Of a DNA stretch of 64,000 nucleotides, positions 35,629 through 44,245 are shown one piece after another; the first letter of the stretch is position 1; every line of letters starts with the position of its first letter. The DNA comes from Actinophytocola sp049647105 (GTDB lineage Bacteria > Actinomycetota > Actinomycetes > Mycobacteriales > Pseudonocardiaceae): NCBI RefSeq assembly GCF_049647105.1, contig NZ_JBARWZ010000036.1, forward strand, positions 37,743 through 101,742. Direction: 5' to 3'. Under the pieces are notes generated by a model. That model worked only from the letters and a program-made list of their open reading frames with translations, had not been told where the DNA came from and did no database searches. Position numbers and translations under genes: made by a program.

Positions 35629-36464
35629 GCCTGCACCGGGGCCTGCGCACGGGCGACGTTGGTCAGCGTGCCGATCCCCTCGATCTCGGTGCTCACGGTG
35701 GCCCCGTCGGTGAGGTACCGCCGAGGGTCCCTCGCGTGGCCGACGCCGCCGGGTGTGCCGGTCGCGATGACGTCCCCCGGGCGCAGGGTCACGATCTCGG
35801 AGACGTACCGGACCAGTGCCACCGGGTCGAAGACGAGATCCTCTGTGGTCGACTCCTGGACGATGACGCCGTCGACCGCGCACCGCAGCGCGAGAGCGGG
35901 CCGGACACCGCCCGGCAGCTCGTCCGGCGTGACCAGCACCGGGCCGAACGGGGTGCTGCCCTCGAAGGTCTTGCCCTGCAGCCACTGCGGTGTCCGGTAC
36001 TGCCAGTCCCGCATGGTGATGTCGTTGAGCACCGAGAAACCGGCGATCGCGGCCGCGGCCTGCGCCTCGGTCGCGCGGCGGACCGGTGCGCCGATGACCA
36101 CCGCGAGCTCGGCCTCCCAGTCCACCGCGTCGGACGCGGGGTCGAGCGCGATGTCGTCCTGGGGGCCGACCAGCGCCTCGGCGTACTTGGCGAACAGCGT
36201 CGGGTGGGCAGGCAGCTCGCGCCCCATCTCCAGGATGTGGTTGCGGTAGTTCAACCCGACGCACACGATCTTGCCCGGCCGGGGGACCGGCGGCGCGAGG
36301 TCGGTGACGGGGTGGTGTGCGCCGTCGCGGGCCGCGACGGTTCGCCAGCCGGGGTCGGCCAGCAGCGCGCCGAGATCCGGCGCTGGTAGCTCGACCGCGG
36401 TCGTGTCGTCGAGCAGGCGGGCGGCGGTGGTCCGGCCTGCCAGCCGCAGCGTGGCGAGCCTCAT
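35625..36464 (-). CDS. fumarylpyruvate hydrolase (FAH family)
   Basis: The 279-residue FAH-family enzyme has the metal-binding arrangement of the fold: CVGLNYRNH at about 69-77, a DWEAELAVVIG motif, the NDITMRDWQYR stretch and GDVIATGTPGGVG. In the gentisate pathway it cleaves fumarylpyruvate to fumarate and pyruvate. It overlaps both neighbours by 4 bases, so dioxygenase, hydrolase and isomerase are made together. Confidence 0.9.
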   Translation of the reverse strand: MRLATLRLAGRTTAARLLDDTTAVELPAPDLGALLADPGWRTVAARDGAHHPVTDLAPPVPRPGKIVCVGLNYRNHILEMGRELPAHPTLFAKYAEALVGPQDDIALDPASDAVDWEAELAVVIGAPVRRATEAQAAAAIAGFSVLNDITMRDWQYRTPQWLQGKTFEGSTPFGPVLVTPDELPGGVRPALALRCAVDGVIVQESTTEDLVFDPVALVRYVSEIVTLRPGDVIATGTPGGVGHARDPRRYLTDGATVSTEIEGIGTLTNVARAQAPVQA

Positions 36465-37570
36465 TCGTCACCCTCCTGAACCCGGTAGGCGTGCAGACTC
36501 TCGAAGATCGGGGTGTCGCTGAAGCGGAACAGGTCCACCTCGGACTCGGCGGTCACCGCGAACGGCACCCAGGACGGCACCGCGACGAGGTCGCCGCGTT
36601 CGACCCGCCATGCCCGGCCGCCGAGCGAGACCCGGCCGGTGCCGTCGAAGACCTGCCAGACCGACGAGCCGACCTCGCGCCGGGTCGTCGTGGTGGTGCC
36701 CGCGCACACCCGGTGCATCTCGGCGCGGATGGTGGGCAGGACGTCGCCGCCCGTCGTGGGGTTGCTGAACCGGACCGCGGCGTGGCCCCGTTCGACCACG
36801 CCGGGCCTGCCCTCGGCCGCCAGTTCCAGCTGCGCCGACAGCGCGGCGTCGGTGTGTTCCCACCGGTAGGCGGTGATCGGGGAGGAGGGTGTGGCGCCCG
36901 GCTGGGAGACCGGGCGCAGCCCGGGGTGTGCCCACAGCCGCTCCGCGTATGAGCGGGCCGGCGTCGAGCGGTTCTCGACGACGTCCGGCCCCAGCTCGAA
37001 GAACGCCGAGCCCGTGGCGTGCACGAACGGGATGTCCAGCCCGTCGAGCCACGCCATCGGGGTGTCGCTCTGGTTGTGGTGGCCGTGGAAGCGCCACCCT
37101 GGCGTGAGCAGCAGGTCGCCGCGGCGCATCGCCACCGCGTCGCCGTCCACGACCGTCCACACGCCCTCGCCCTCGACGACGAACCGGAACGCGTGCTGCG
37201 TGTGCCGGTGGACGGGGGCGTCCTCGCGCGGGTTCAGGTACTGGATCGCCGCCCACAGGGTCGGCGTCGCGTACGGGGCCCCGCCGAGGCCGGGGTTGGC
37301 GAGCGCGATCGCCCGCCGTTCGCCGCCGCGTCCCACCGGGACCAGTTCGCCGGACCGGCCCGCGATCTCCAGCAGCCGTGCCCACCGCCACACGTGCGGG
37401 GCCGCGTCCGGCTTCGGGCTCGTCGGCATCAGGTCGCCGATCTCGGTCCACAGTGGAACGAGCAGCTCGCTCTCGAAGTCGCGGTAGAGGCGCGCGAGGT
37501 CGGGGGAGGGCGTTGGCTGACCTGGTGCGTCCGGCATCGCGAGCCGGACGGGGGACTCGGTCGACGTCAT
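36461..37570 (-). CDS. gentisate 1,2-dioxygenase
   Basis: The 369-residue bicupin shows the iron-binding HRHTQHAFRFVVEGEG motif in the N-terminal cupin and a second cupin with VERGDLVAVPSWVPF. WAAIQYLNPREDAPVHRH is typical of gentisate dioxygenases. It opens the gentisate ring to maleylpyruvate. It is the first gene of the operon and diverges from an IclR regulator only 47 bases away. No gentisate-forming hydroxylase is next to it; the FAD monooxygenase at 53.2 kb is one candidate. Confidence 0.92.
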   Translation of the reverse strand: MTSTESPVRLAMPDAPGQPTPSPDLARLYRDFESELLVPLWTEIGDLMPTSPKPDAAPHVWRWARLLEIAGRSGELVPVGRGGERRAIALANPGLGGAPYATPTLWAAIQYLNPREDAPVHRHTQHAFRFVVEGEGVWTVVDGDAVAMRRGDLLLTPGWRFHGHHNQSDTPMAWLDGLDIPFVHATGSAFFELGPDVVENRSTPARSYAERLWAHPGLRPVSQPGATPSSPITAYRWEHTDAALSAQLELAAEGRPGVVERGHAAVRFSNPTTGGDVLPTIRAEMHRVCAGTTTTTRREVGSSVWQVFDGTGRVSLGGRAWRVERGDLVAVPSWVPFAVTAESEVDLFRFSDTPIFESLHAYRVQEGDE

Positions 37571-37605
37571 GGCCCGACGCTAGCGCCGTTCTGCTCACCG
37601 GCATC

Positions 37606-37627
37606 TAGGATTCTGTTGTGCGGAACA
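37606..37627 (+). promoter_or_regulatory. -10 element for a leaderless IclR mRNA and overlapping dyad
   Basis: TAGGAT (37606-37611) is followed after six bases by the GTG start at 37618, the spacing expected if transcription begins at the start codon. No ribosome site fits between them. TGTT-GTGCGG-AACA (37614-37627) is an inverted repeat across the start codon that could be an IclR autoregulatory site. Confidence 0.45.
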
Positions 37628-38361
37628 AACCGGCCTACAGCATCGAGTCCGTCGACCACGCGCTGCGTCTCGCGGTGCTCCTCCAGCAGGAGGGGCCGCT
37701 GCGGGGCAGCGAGGTGGCGGAGCGGCTCGGCGTGGCCCGCTCGACCGCGCACCGGTTGCTCGCGATGCTCGTGTACCGCGAGTTCGCCGTGCAGGACCAG
37801 GACAAGCGCTACGCCGCGGGACCGGTGCTGTCCCACCCCGTCGCGGCGGAACCGGTCACCAGCCTGCGCGAGCTGGCGCTGCCACACGTGCGGGAGCTGG
37901 TCCGCCGCTGCGGGGAGACGGTGAACCTCACCGTCCTCCACGGCGCCGACGTGCGGTTCGTGGTCAGCGTGGAGTGCGACCAGGTGCTGCGGGTCGGTGA
38001 CCGCGAGGGGAGGCTCCTCCCGGCCAGTCTCAGCTCCGGCGGTCTCGCGATCCTCGGCGCACGCGGCGAGGAGGGCCTCGAGCGGTACTGCGCGGGCGAC
38101 GCCGACCTCCCGGCGCTGCGCAGGGAGGTGCGCCGGGTGCGCCGCCAGGGGTTCGCGGTCAACGACCAGCGCACCGAGGCGGGGGTCACCGCCATCGGCC
38201 GGGCGCTGCGGGACCAGGCGGGCTCGCCGGTCGCCGCGGTGTCGATCGCCATGCCCACGGCCCGCTACGACCGCACCCGCCTGCCCGAGTGGGTCGCGTT
38301 GCTCACCGCGACCACCTCGGCGATCGAGCGAGCATCCGGCCTTGACACAACCCGGGCCTGA
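37618..38361 (+). CDS. IclR-family regulator of the gentisate operon
   Basis: The 247-residue protein has an IclR winged helix (SEVAERLGVARSTAHRLL, about 30-47) and a C-terminal effector domain with SLSSGGLAIL. It diverges from the gentisate dioxygenase gene across a 47-base gap, so control of that operon is likely. GTG 37618 has no ribosome site but a good -10 box 6 bases away, suggesting leaderless translation. Confidence 0.9.
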   Translation: MRNKPAYSIESVDHALRLAVLLQQEGPLRGSEVAERLGVARSTAHRLLAMLVYREFAVQDQDKRYAAGPVLSHPVAAEPVTSLRELALPHVRELVRRCGETVNLTVLHGADVRFVVSVECDQVLRVGDREGRLLPASLSSGGLAILGARGEEGLERYCAGDADLPALRREVRRVRRQGFAVNDQRTEAGVTAIGRALRDQAGSPVAAVSIAMPTARYDRTRLPEWVALLTATTSAIERASGLDTTRA

Positions 38362-38388
38362 CGTTAGACACTATTGCTCACGCACGTA

Positions 38389-38402
38389 ATGTGTAATCAC
38401 AT
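38389..38402. promoter_or_regulatory. dyad ATGTG-TAAT-CACAT upstream of the amino-acid-type importer
   Basis: A perfect 5-bp inverted repeat around TAAT lies in an AT-rich stretch 21 bases upstream of the solute-binding gene start. It is a plausible operator for this four-gene unit. I could not identify a matching -35/-10 pair with confidence. Confidence 0.4.
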
Positions 38403-38423
38403 ATATCAACGGCGGGAGCACCG

Positions 38424-39326
38424 ATGCTCAAGTCCCGTGGAACCCTTCTCGCGTCGCTGGCCGTGGTGCTCGTGACCACGACCGCCTGCGGCGGTTCGTC
38501 CGACGACCCCGGCCAGGCACCCGCGGACAACGCGGGCAACGCGCACCACGACAAGCTTCCCCAGCAGTTCAAGGACTCCGGCGTCATCCGCTTCGCCGGC
38601 GACTCGCACCCGCCGTACCGGATCGTCGGCGCGGACGGCAAGACCGTCACCGGCATCGACCACGACATCCAGCAGGCACTCGGCGAGGTGCTTGGCGTCC
38701 GCACCGAGATCGTCATCGTGCCCGGCCTTCCCGCCGCGCTGTCGGGCATGCTGTCCGGCCGCTACGACGCGTTCAACGGCCCGGTGAAGGACACCGAGGA
38801 ACGGGAGAAGCAGTTCGACGCCATCGTCTGGATGGTCACCAGGACCGCATACCTCGTCCCGAAGTCCGGCGCGGGCGACATCAGGTCCAGCGACGACCTG
38901 TGTGGCAAGCGGGTGTCCGGTGTGGACGGCAGCATCATCGAGGACCAGACCACCCGGCTGTCGGACTGGTGCGCGGACAACGGGAAGCAGGCCGTGGAGT
39001 TCGTCGGGCTCGCCGACACCAACGGCACGATCCTCGCCGCCAAGTCGGGCCGCGCGGACGCCGTCGGCATGACCGAGAGCGCCGCCCTCGACGCGATGGC
39101 GGCGGCCAAGGGCGAGTTCGGCTATGTCACGCAGACCGACGAGCAGGGCGCGGGCGTCGACCAGCTCGCCATGCTCGTGCCGAAGTCCGGCGGGCTCGGC
39201 CCGGTCATGCTCGAGGCGTTCGAGGAGATCTTCGCGAACGGCGCGTACGACAAGATCATGAAGAAGTACGGGCTGGAGAAGGTCGCCGTCGAGGAGCCGA
39301 GGCTCAACACGGCGGCCGCGCAGTGA
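38424..39326 (+). CDS. family 3 (amino-acid-type) ABC transporter solute-binding lipoprotein
   Basis: The 300-residue protein has a signal sequence with lipobox TTTAC followed by a Gly/Ser/Asp linker, then an SBP_bac_3 body (GVIRFAGDSHPPYRI, TGIDHDIQQALGEVLG, SGRYDAFNGPV). Such proteins bind polar amino acids or related compounds. GGGAG precedes the ATG. It is coupled by GTGA to its permease. Its exact ligand is unknown; the CapA-like gene at the end of the unit is unusual for amino-acid importers. Confidence 0.9.
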   Translation: MLKSRGTLLASLAVVLVTTTACGGSSDDPGQAPADNAGNAHHDKLPQQFKDSGVIRFAGDSHPPYRIVGADGKTVTGIDHDIQQALGEVLGVRTEIVIVPGLPAALSGMLSGRYDAFNGPVKDTEEREKQFDAIVWMVTRTAYLVPKSGAGDIRSSDDLCGKRVSGVDGSIIEDQTTRLSDWCADNGKQAVEFVGLADTNGTILAAKSGRADAVGMTESAALDAMAAAKGEFGYVTQTDEQGAGVDQLAMLVPKSGGLGPVMLEAFEEIFANGAYDKIMKKYGLEKVAVEEPRLNTAAAQ

Positions 39327-40201
39327 CCACCACCGTCGCCCCGGTGCCACCGGACGTCGACGTCGCCACCGCACGCCCCCGTCCCCGGCCGCTGCGCTGG
39401 CTCGGTGGCGCGGTGCTCGTCGTCCTCGCCGCCCAGGTGGCCTGGTTCGTCACGCACAACGACCAGCTGGAGTGGCCGGTCGTGGCCGAGTACCTGTTCG
39501 ACCCGAACGTGCTGGCCGGACTGGGCACCTCGGTCCTGCTGACCGTCGTCGCGATGGTCGCCGGCTCGGTGCTCGGCGTGCTGCTCGCCATGGGGCAGCT
39601 GGCCGACTTCGCGCCGGTGCGCTGGGTGTGCACCGTCTACGTAGGACTGTTCCGCGGCATCCCACCGCTGGTGCAGCTGCTGTTCTGGTTCAACCTCGCC
39701 TACCTGCTGCCGCGCCTGTCGATCGGGCTCCCGTTCGGGCCGACGTTCGAGTCGTGGTCGACGAACGAGGTGATCACCCCGCTCACCGCCGCGCTGATCG
39801 GGCTGACGCTGCACGAGGCCGCGTACATGGCCGAGATCGTCCGCGCGGGCATCCTCTCGGTGGACTCCGGTCAGCGGGACGCGGCGATGGCGATGGGTTT
39901 CACCGGCGGGCAGACGTTCGTCCGCGTGGTGCTGCCCCAGGCGATGCGGGTGATCATCCCGCCGAGCGGCAGCCAGTTCATCTCGCTGCTGAAGGGCACG
40001 TCGCTGGTGAGCGTGATCGCCATGACCGACCTGCTGCACGCGGTCCAGTCCGTCTACAACCAGACCTACCAGATCGTCCCGCTGCTGATCGTCGCGTGCT
40101 TCTGGTACCTCGTCGTGGTCACCGCGCTCTCGTTCGGGCAGCAGCGCCTCGAACGACGGTTCGGCCGGGGGCAGCGGACCGCGGGCGGGAGGCGGTCGTG
40201 A
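39323..40201 (+). CDS. amino-acid-type ABC transporter permease
   Basis: The 292-residue HisM/GlnP-type permease has a long N-terminal cytoplasmic tail, GLFRGIPPLVQLLFW, and the EAA-type loop in DAAMAMGFTGGQTFVRVVLPQAMRVIIPP. About five to six membrane segments are seen. GTG 39323 overlaps the binding-protein stop, and the next GTG overlaps its own stop. As a single permease gene it would work as a homodimer. Confidence 0.92.
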   Translation: MTTTVAPVPPDVDVATARPRPRPLRWLGGAVLVVLAAQVAWFVTHNDQLEWPVVAEYLFDPNVLAGLGTSVLLTVVAMVAGSVLGVLLAMGQLADFAPVRWVCTVYVGLFRGIPPLVQLLFWFNLAYLLPRLSIGLPFGPTFESWSTNEVITPLTAALIGLTLHEAAYMAEIVRAGILSVDSGQRDAAMAMGFTGGQTFVRVVLPQAMRVIIPPSGSQFISLLKGTSLVSVIAMTDLLHAVQSVYNQTYQIVPLLIVACFWYLVVVTALSFGQQRLERRFGRGQRTAGGRRS

Positions 40202-40998
40202 CCCCGGTGCTGAGCGTGGCGAACATCCGGCGGAGCCTCGGTGCGCACGCCGCGCTCGACGACGTGAGCCTCGACGTGGCGGAGGGCGAGGTCGTCGCCG
40301 TCATCGGGCCGTCCGGTTCCGGCAAGTCCACGCTGGTCCGGTGCGTGCACCAGCTGGAACCGATCGACAGCGGCGCCATGTACCTCGACGGCGAGCTGCT
40401 CGGCCACGAGCGGGACGGCGCGACGCTGCGCCCGCTCCCACCGCGCAGGGTCGCCGGCCAGCGGCGCCGGATGGGCATGGTGTTCCAGCAGTTCCAGCTC
40501 TTTCCACATTGGACGGTGCTGCGCAACATCACCGAGGCCCAGGTGCGGGTGCACGGCCTCGGTCGCGAGCAGGCGCGTGAGCGGGCGATGGAGCTGCTCG
40601 GCAAGGTCGGCCTGACGGAGAAGGCGGACGCCCACCCGAGGCAGCTCTCCGGCGGCCAGCAGCAGCGGGTGGCGATCGCCAGGGCACTCGCCACCCGGCC
40701 GCGGATCATGCTGCTCGACGAGCCGACCAGCGCGCTGGACCCGGAGCTGGTCGACGAGGTGCTCACCGTGGTCCGCGACCTGGCGGCGGCGGGCATGACG
40801 ATGGTCATCGTCACTCACGAGATCGCCTTCGCCCGTGAGGTCGCCGACCGCTACGTGTTCATGGACCGCGGCCGGGTCGTCGAGCAGGGTCCGGTCGGCG
40901 GCGTGCTCGGGGACGGCACGTCGGACCGGCTGCGTGCGTTCCTGTCCCGCTACACCAGCCAGCTCACCGCCTCCCGAGGAGCGCAGACCGATGCCTGA
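40198..40998 (+). CDS. amino-acid-type ABC transporter ATP-binding protein
   Basis: The 266-residue ATPase has Walker A GPSGSGKST, the FQQFQLFPHWTVL Q-loop segment of polar amino acid transporters, signature LSGGQQQRVAIARAL, Walker B IMLLDEPTSALDPE and VTHEI. It is coupled upstream by GTGA and overlaps the CapA-like gene by 8 bases. It powers the permease encoded just before it. Confidence 0.93.
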   Translation: MTPVLSVANIRRSLGAHAALDDVSLDVAEGEVVAVIGPSGSGKSTLVRCVHQLEPIDSGAMYLDGELLGHERDGATLRPLPPRRVAGQRRRMGMVFQQFQLFPHWTVLRNITEAQVRVHGLGREQARERAMELLGKVGLTEKADAHPRQLSGGQQQRVAIARALATRPRIMLLDEPTSALDPELVDEVLTVVRDLAAAGMTMVIVTHEIAFAREVADRYVFMDRGRVVEQGPVGGVLGDGTSDRLRAFLSRYTSQLTASRGAQTDA

Positions 40999-42133
40999 CC
41001 CGATGACCGTGCTCTCGGTCGGGGACCTCGTGCTCGACGAGCCGGACCCGGCCTCCTTCCTCGCGCCGGCCAGGGCGGTGCTCGCGGGCGGCGACGTCGT
41101 GATCGGGCATGTCGAGGTCCCGCACAGCACCTCGGACGTACAGATCAGCACGGACATCCCGGCGCCACCGGCCGACCCGGCCGCGCTGCACGCCTTGGCA
41201 CAGGCCGGTTTCCATGTCGTGACGCTGGCGGGCAACCACGTGTACGACGTCGGCGACATCGGCGTGACCGACACGATCGCGCACGCACGCGCCGCCGGGC
41301 TCGTGACCGCGGGCGCCGGTACCGACCTCGACGGCGCACGGGAACCGGCCGTGCTCGAACGCGACGGGCTGCGGATCGGGGTGCTGAGCTACAACCTCGT
41401 CGGCCCGCGCGAGTCGTGGGCCACCTCCCGCAAGGCGGGCTGTGCGTACGTGCGGGTGCTCACGCACTACGAGCTGGACCACGCGACCCCGGGCGGGCCG
41501 CCCAGCGTCTACACCTTCGCGGACCCCGCGAGCCTGGCCGCGATGACCGACGACATCGCCGCGCTCGCGGAGCGGGTCGACGTCGTGGCGGTGTCGATGC
41601 ACAAGGGGGTCGGGCACACGCCCTCGGTGCTCGCGATGTACGAGCAACCGGTCGCACGGGCCGCGGTCGACGCGGGCGCGCACGTCGTGTTCGGCCACCA
41701 CGCACACATCATGCGCGGCATCGAGGTCTACCGGGGACGGCCGATCTTCCACGGCCTCGGCAACTTCGTGACCGTCACCCACGCGCTCACCCCGACCGGC
41801 AACGACAGCGCCGAGCGGGCCGCGTGGGCACGCAGGCGGGTGGAGCTGTACGGCTTCACGCCCGACCCGGACATGCCGTGCTACCCGTTCCACCCGGAGA
41901 GCAGGAACACGGTCGTCGCCGTGTGCCGCTGCACCCGGGACGGCATCGTCTCCGCCGGGTTCGTGCCGTGCTGGATCGACGACGCGGGCCGCCCGGTCCC
42001 ACTGTCGCGTGTGGACGGCGGCGATGGTGTCGCCGACTACGTCGGCCGCATCGGCAAGGAGGCGGGCCTGGACACGGTGTTCGAGTGGGACGGCGACCAG
42101 GTCGTGCTGCCCGAGGTGGGCACCGTCGGCTGA
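40991..42133 (+). CDS. CapA-family metallophosphatase-fold protein, copy 1
   Basis: The 380-residue protein belongs to the CapA/PgsA family: VLSVGDLVLDE near the start, LAGNHVYDVGDIGVTDTI, VAVSMHKGVGHTP and VFGHHAHIMRGIEVYRGRPIFHGLGNF. The conserved Asp, Asn-His and His residues form a calcineurin-like metal site. CapA was named from polyglutamate capsules, but no polyglutamate synthase is here and no signal peptide is visible. Its coupling to an amino-acid importer suggests a hydrolytic or amide-related catabolic role. A second copy lies at 43.1 kb. Confidence 0.85.
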   Translation: MPDPMTVLSVGDLVLDEPDPASFLAPARAVLAGGDVVIGHVEVPHSTSDVQISTDIPAPPADPAALHALAQAGFHVVTLAGNHVYDVGDIGVTDTIAHARAAGLVTAGAGTDLDGAREPAVLERDGLRIGVLSYNLVGPRESWATSRKAGCAYVRVLTHYELDHATPGGPPSVYTFADPASLAAMTDDIAALAERVDVVAVSMHKGVGHTPSVLAMYEQPVARAAVDAGAHVVFGHHAHIMRGIEVYRGRPIFHGLGNFVTVTHALTPTGNDSAERAAWARRRVELYGFTPDPDMPCYPFHPESRNTVVAVCRCTRDGIVSAGFVPCWIDDAGRPVPLSRVDGGDGVADYVGRIGKEAGLDTVFEWDGDQVVLPEVGTVG

Positions 42134-42137
42134 GACC

Positions 42138-43061
42138 TCAGCCCGCGAAGTCGGAGCCGTGGCCGAGGACCAGCGCGGCCACGTCCTTGTCGAACTGGCC
42201 GACGACCTGCTTGACCCGCTGCTCGGCGAGCCACGCCAGCTCGTCGTACAGCTCGGCGAACAGCTCCCTGGCCCGCGCCCTCGGCCACGGCCGAGGCAGC
42301 AGGGTCGCGGGCAGTTCCGGGTCGAGCCCTGGGAACCGCCGCCACGCGTCCATGAGCGCGGTGCGGACGACCAGCGCCTCGGCCGTGCCGATCCGTCCTG
42401 CCCGCAGGCGCTGCCGGACCGACTCGTACTCGGTGACGAAGGCGACGTAGGAGGCCTGCAACGCGTCGAGGTCCCACGCGTTGATCGGGTGCCCACCGGC
42501 CGGGCTGCCGTCCGCAACCTCGGACCGCAGCACGGTGGCCGTGTCGATGGTCAGTTCGTCGAGGACCCCGGTGATCTCCGCGACGCGCTCGTGCGGGGAC
42601 ACCCACACCCCGTCGAACAGGGACGCGAACCCGAGCCAGCCCAGGCGGGTGCGCAGGGTGTGCCGCAGGTCCCGCTGGTCCTCCGGCACCGAGAACACCG
42701 CGACCGTCCACTGTCCAGACCAGGGTTCCTCCGTCGCGCCGAACGTCGTGATGTGGCGGAGGCCCTCCGCGAGCACCCGTGCCGCGCGGCTGCTCAGCGC
42801 GTACGACGTGTGGCGGCCCGCCCGTGACAGCTCCAGGAGGCCGCGGCGGGACAGCCTGCTCAGCGCCGCCCGCGCGCTGATCTCGGTGATGGCGAACTCG
42901 CCGAGCAACGCCACGAGCGCCGCGGACGGCAGTGGTGCGCGCTGGCCGTACCAGTAGTCGCCGAGCAGGGTGAGGAGCAGGTGCTGGGGGCTGCCGCCGG
43001 ACTGCATCCTGGGGAGGTCGAGGTCGGCTCGCGCAGGCGGGTCCTGGGGGGCGGCGGTCAT
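42138..43061 (-). CDS. PaaX-like transcriptional repressor
   Basis: The 307-residue protein has the PaaX layout: an N-terminal winged helix (LLTLLGDYWYG, FAITEISARAALSRLSRRGLLE, about 30-80), a central domain with WTVAVFSVPEDQRDLRHTLR, and a C-terminal domain with LDPELPATLLPRPWPRARARELF. PaaX proteins bind aryl- or acyl-CoA thioesters and repress aromatic acid genes. It lies between the two CapA genes and is the only regulator seen for the 38-57 kb clusters. The palindrome ACTGTACAGT is just upstream of its start. Confidence 0.88.
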   Translation of the reverse strand: MTAAPQDPPARADLDLPRMQSGGSPQHLLLTLLGDYWYGQRAPLPSAALVALLGEFAITEISARAALSRLSRRGLLELSRAGRHTSYALSSRAARVLAEGLRHITTFGATEEPWSGQWTVAVFSVPEDQRDLRHTLRTRLGWLGFASLFDGVWVSPHERVAEITGVLDELTIDTATVLRSEVADGSPAGGHPINAWDLDALQASYVAFVTEYESVRQRLRAGRIGTAEALVVRTALMDAWRRFPGLDPELPATLLPRPWPRARARELFAELYDELAWLAEQRVKQVVGQFDKDVAALVLGHGSDFAG

Positions 43062-43067
43062 GCCGTT

Positions 43068-43077
43068 ACTGTACAGT
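43068..43077. promoter_or_regulatory. perfect palindrome ACTGTACAGT at the PaaX-like gene
   Basis: This 10-bp perfect palindrome begins 6 bases upstream of the regulator start codon, inside the 65-base gap after the CapA gene. An autoregulatory operator is the simplest reading. It is short, so chance occurrence cannot be ruled out. Confidence 0.35.
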
Positions 43078-43126
43078 TTGGTGTCCGCTCGACACGAGTT
43101 ACGTTTGCTGTCGTGCGACGAGTGGC

Positions 43127-44245
43127 TCATGCCGGGGCGGCGACCAGGACGTGGTCGCCGTCCACCGTGAAGGCCGTGTCCAGTTCCTGGTCCGTGCCCG
43201 CCGCGGCGAGGTAGCCGACCACCTCGCCGAACCTGGGGTCCTCGGGGGACAGCAGCTCCGGCACGGACTGCCTGCTGATGTCGGCGGGCCGGAAGCCGAC
43301 CGACGTGATCCGCCCGCCCTCGATCACGCAGCGGACGAGGACCGTCTTGCGGGAGTCGGGCGGGAAGTTGTAGCTGCTGCCGAGGTCCGGCTCCCAGCCT
43401 GGGTGCAGGCGCAGCAGTTCGCGGAAGCTCGGCCGGGCGGCGTGCTCTGCGGTCATGGGCAGGTCCATCGCGAAGTTGCCGAGGCTGTAGAAGATCGCCT
43501 TGCCGCGGTACACCTCGACGCCCTTCAGGAGGTGCGCGTGGTGGCCGAGGATCAGGTCCGCACCCGCGTCGACCGCGGCGTGCGCGACCTCGCGCTGGTA
43601 GTCCGCGAGCACGGCGGGCACGAAGTGCACGCCCCAGTGCAGCGACAGCACCACCACGTCGGCCAGTGCGCGTGCCTTTCGCACGTCGTCGAGCAGTGCG
43701 GCAAGGTCGTCGCGGTGCGCGTAGGTGTGCACGCGGGCCGGGGTGCCCGGCTGGTCGGGTTCGACCTGCTCGTAGTAGGTGTGGGCGCGTAGCGGTGCGC
43801 AGCCCGGCCGGGTGTCCGTGGCCCAGTACCCGGCCGGAAGGATGCTGCAGTAGGCCAGGAACGCGACCGTGGTGCCGTCGTGCTCGACGATTCGTGGCGT
43901 GCGGGCCGAGGAGAGGTCCGCGCCGACACCGGCGACGGTGACACCGGCTCCCGTGAGCGCGTCGATGGTGTCGTGGAAGCCCTCGGGTCCCCAGTCCATG
44001 CAGTGGTTGCCCGCCCACGAGAGGACGGTGAAGCCGGCGTCACGCAGGTCCTGCGCCGCGCGTGGGTCGCACCGTGCGGTGTGCCGGGCCTGCGGCAACC
44101 GGGTGCCGCGCCGGGTCAGGTTCATCTCCAGCTGACCGAAGACGATGTCCCCGCCGCGCAGCGTGTCCCGGACCCGGCTGAACAGTGACGCCGGGTCGGC
44201 GCGTTCGGGGCCGAGGTCGCCGACGGCGTACAGGGTCGTGGTCAT
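43127..44245 (-). CDS. CapA-family metallophosphatase-fold protein, copy 2
   Basis: The 372-residue paralog of the protein at 41 kb has the same motifs: YAVGDLGPE, SWAGNHCMDWGPEGFHDTI, VVLSLHWGVHF and ILGHHAHLLKGVEVYRGKAIFYSLGNF. It keeps the metal-site histidines and lacks an obvious signal peptide. Its ATG overlaps the PrpD stop (ATGA), which makes it the end of a seven-gene unit with a peptide-type importer. The two copies flanking one PaaX-like gene suggest parallel pathways under one regulator. Substrate unknown. Confidence 0.85.
   Translation of the reverse strand: MTTTLYAVGDLGPERADPASLFSRVRDTLRGGDIVFGQLEMNLTRRGTRLPQARHTARCDPRAAQDLRDAGFTVLSWAGNHCMDWGPEGFHDTIDALTGAGVTVAGVGADLSSARTPRIVEHDGTTVAFLAYCSILPAGYWATDTRPGCAPLRAHTYYEQVEPDQPGTPARVHTYAHRDDLAALLDDVRKARALADVVVLSLHWGVHFVPAVLADYQREVAHAAVDAGADLILGHHAHLLKGVEVYRGKAIFYSLGNFAMDLPMTAEHAARPSFRELLRLHPGWEPDLGSSYNFPPDSRKTVLVRCVIEGGRITSVGFRPADISRQSVPELLSPEDPRFGEVVGYLAAAGTDQELDTAFTVDGDHVLVAAPA

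Noticed and set aside
40991..44245. A polyglutamate capsule locus based on the two CapA-like genes
   Set aside because: No PgsB/PgsC-like synthase genes are present and both proteins lack export signals; transporter and catabolic genes surround them.
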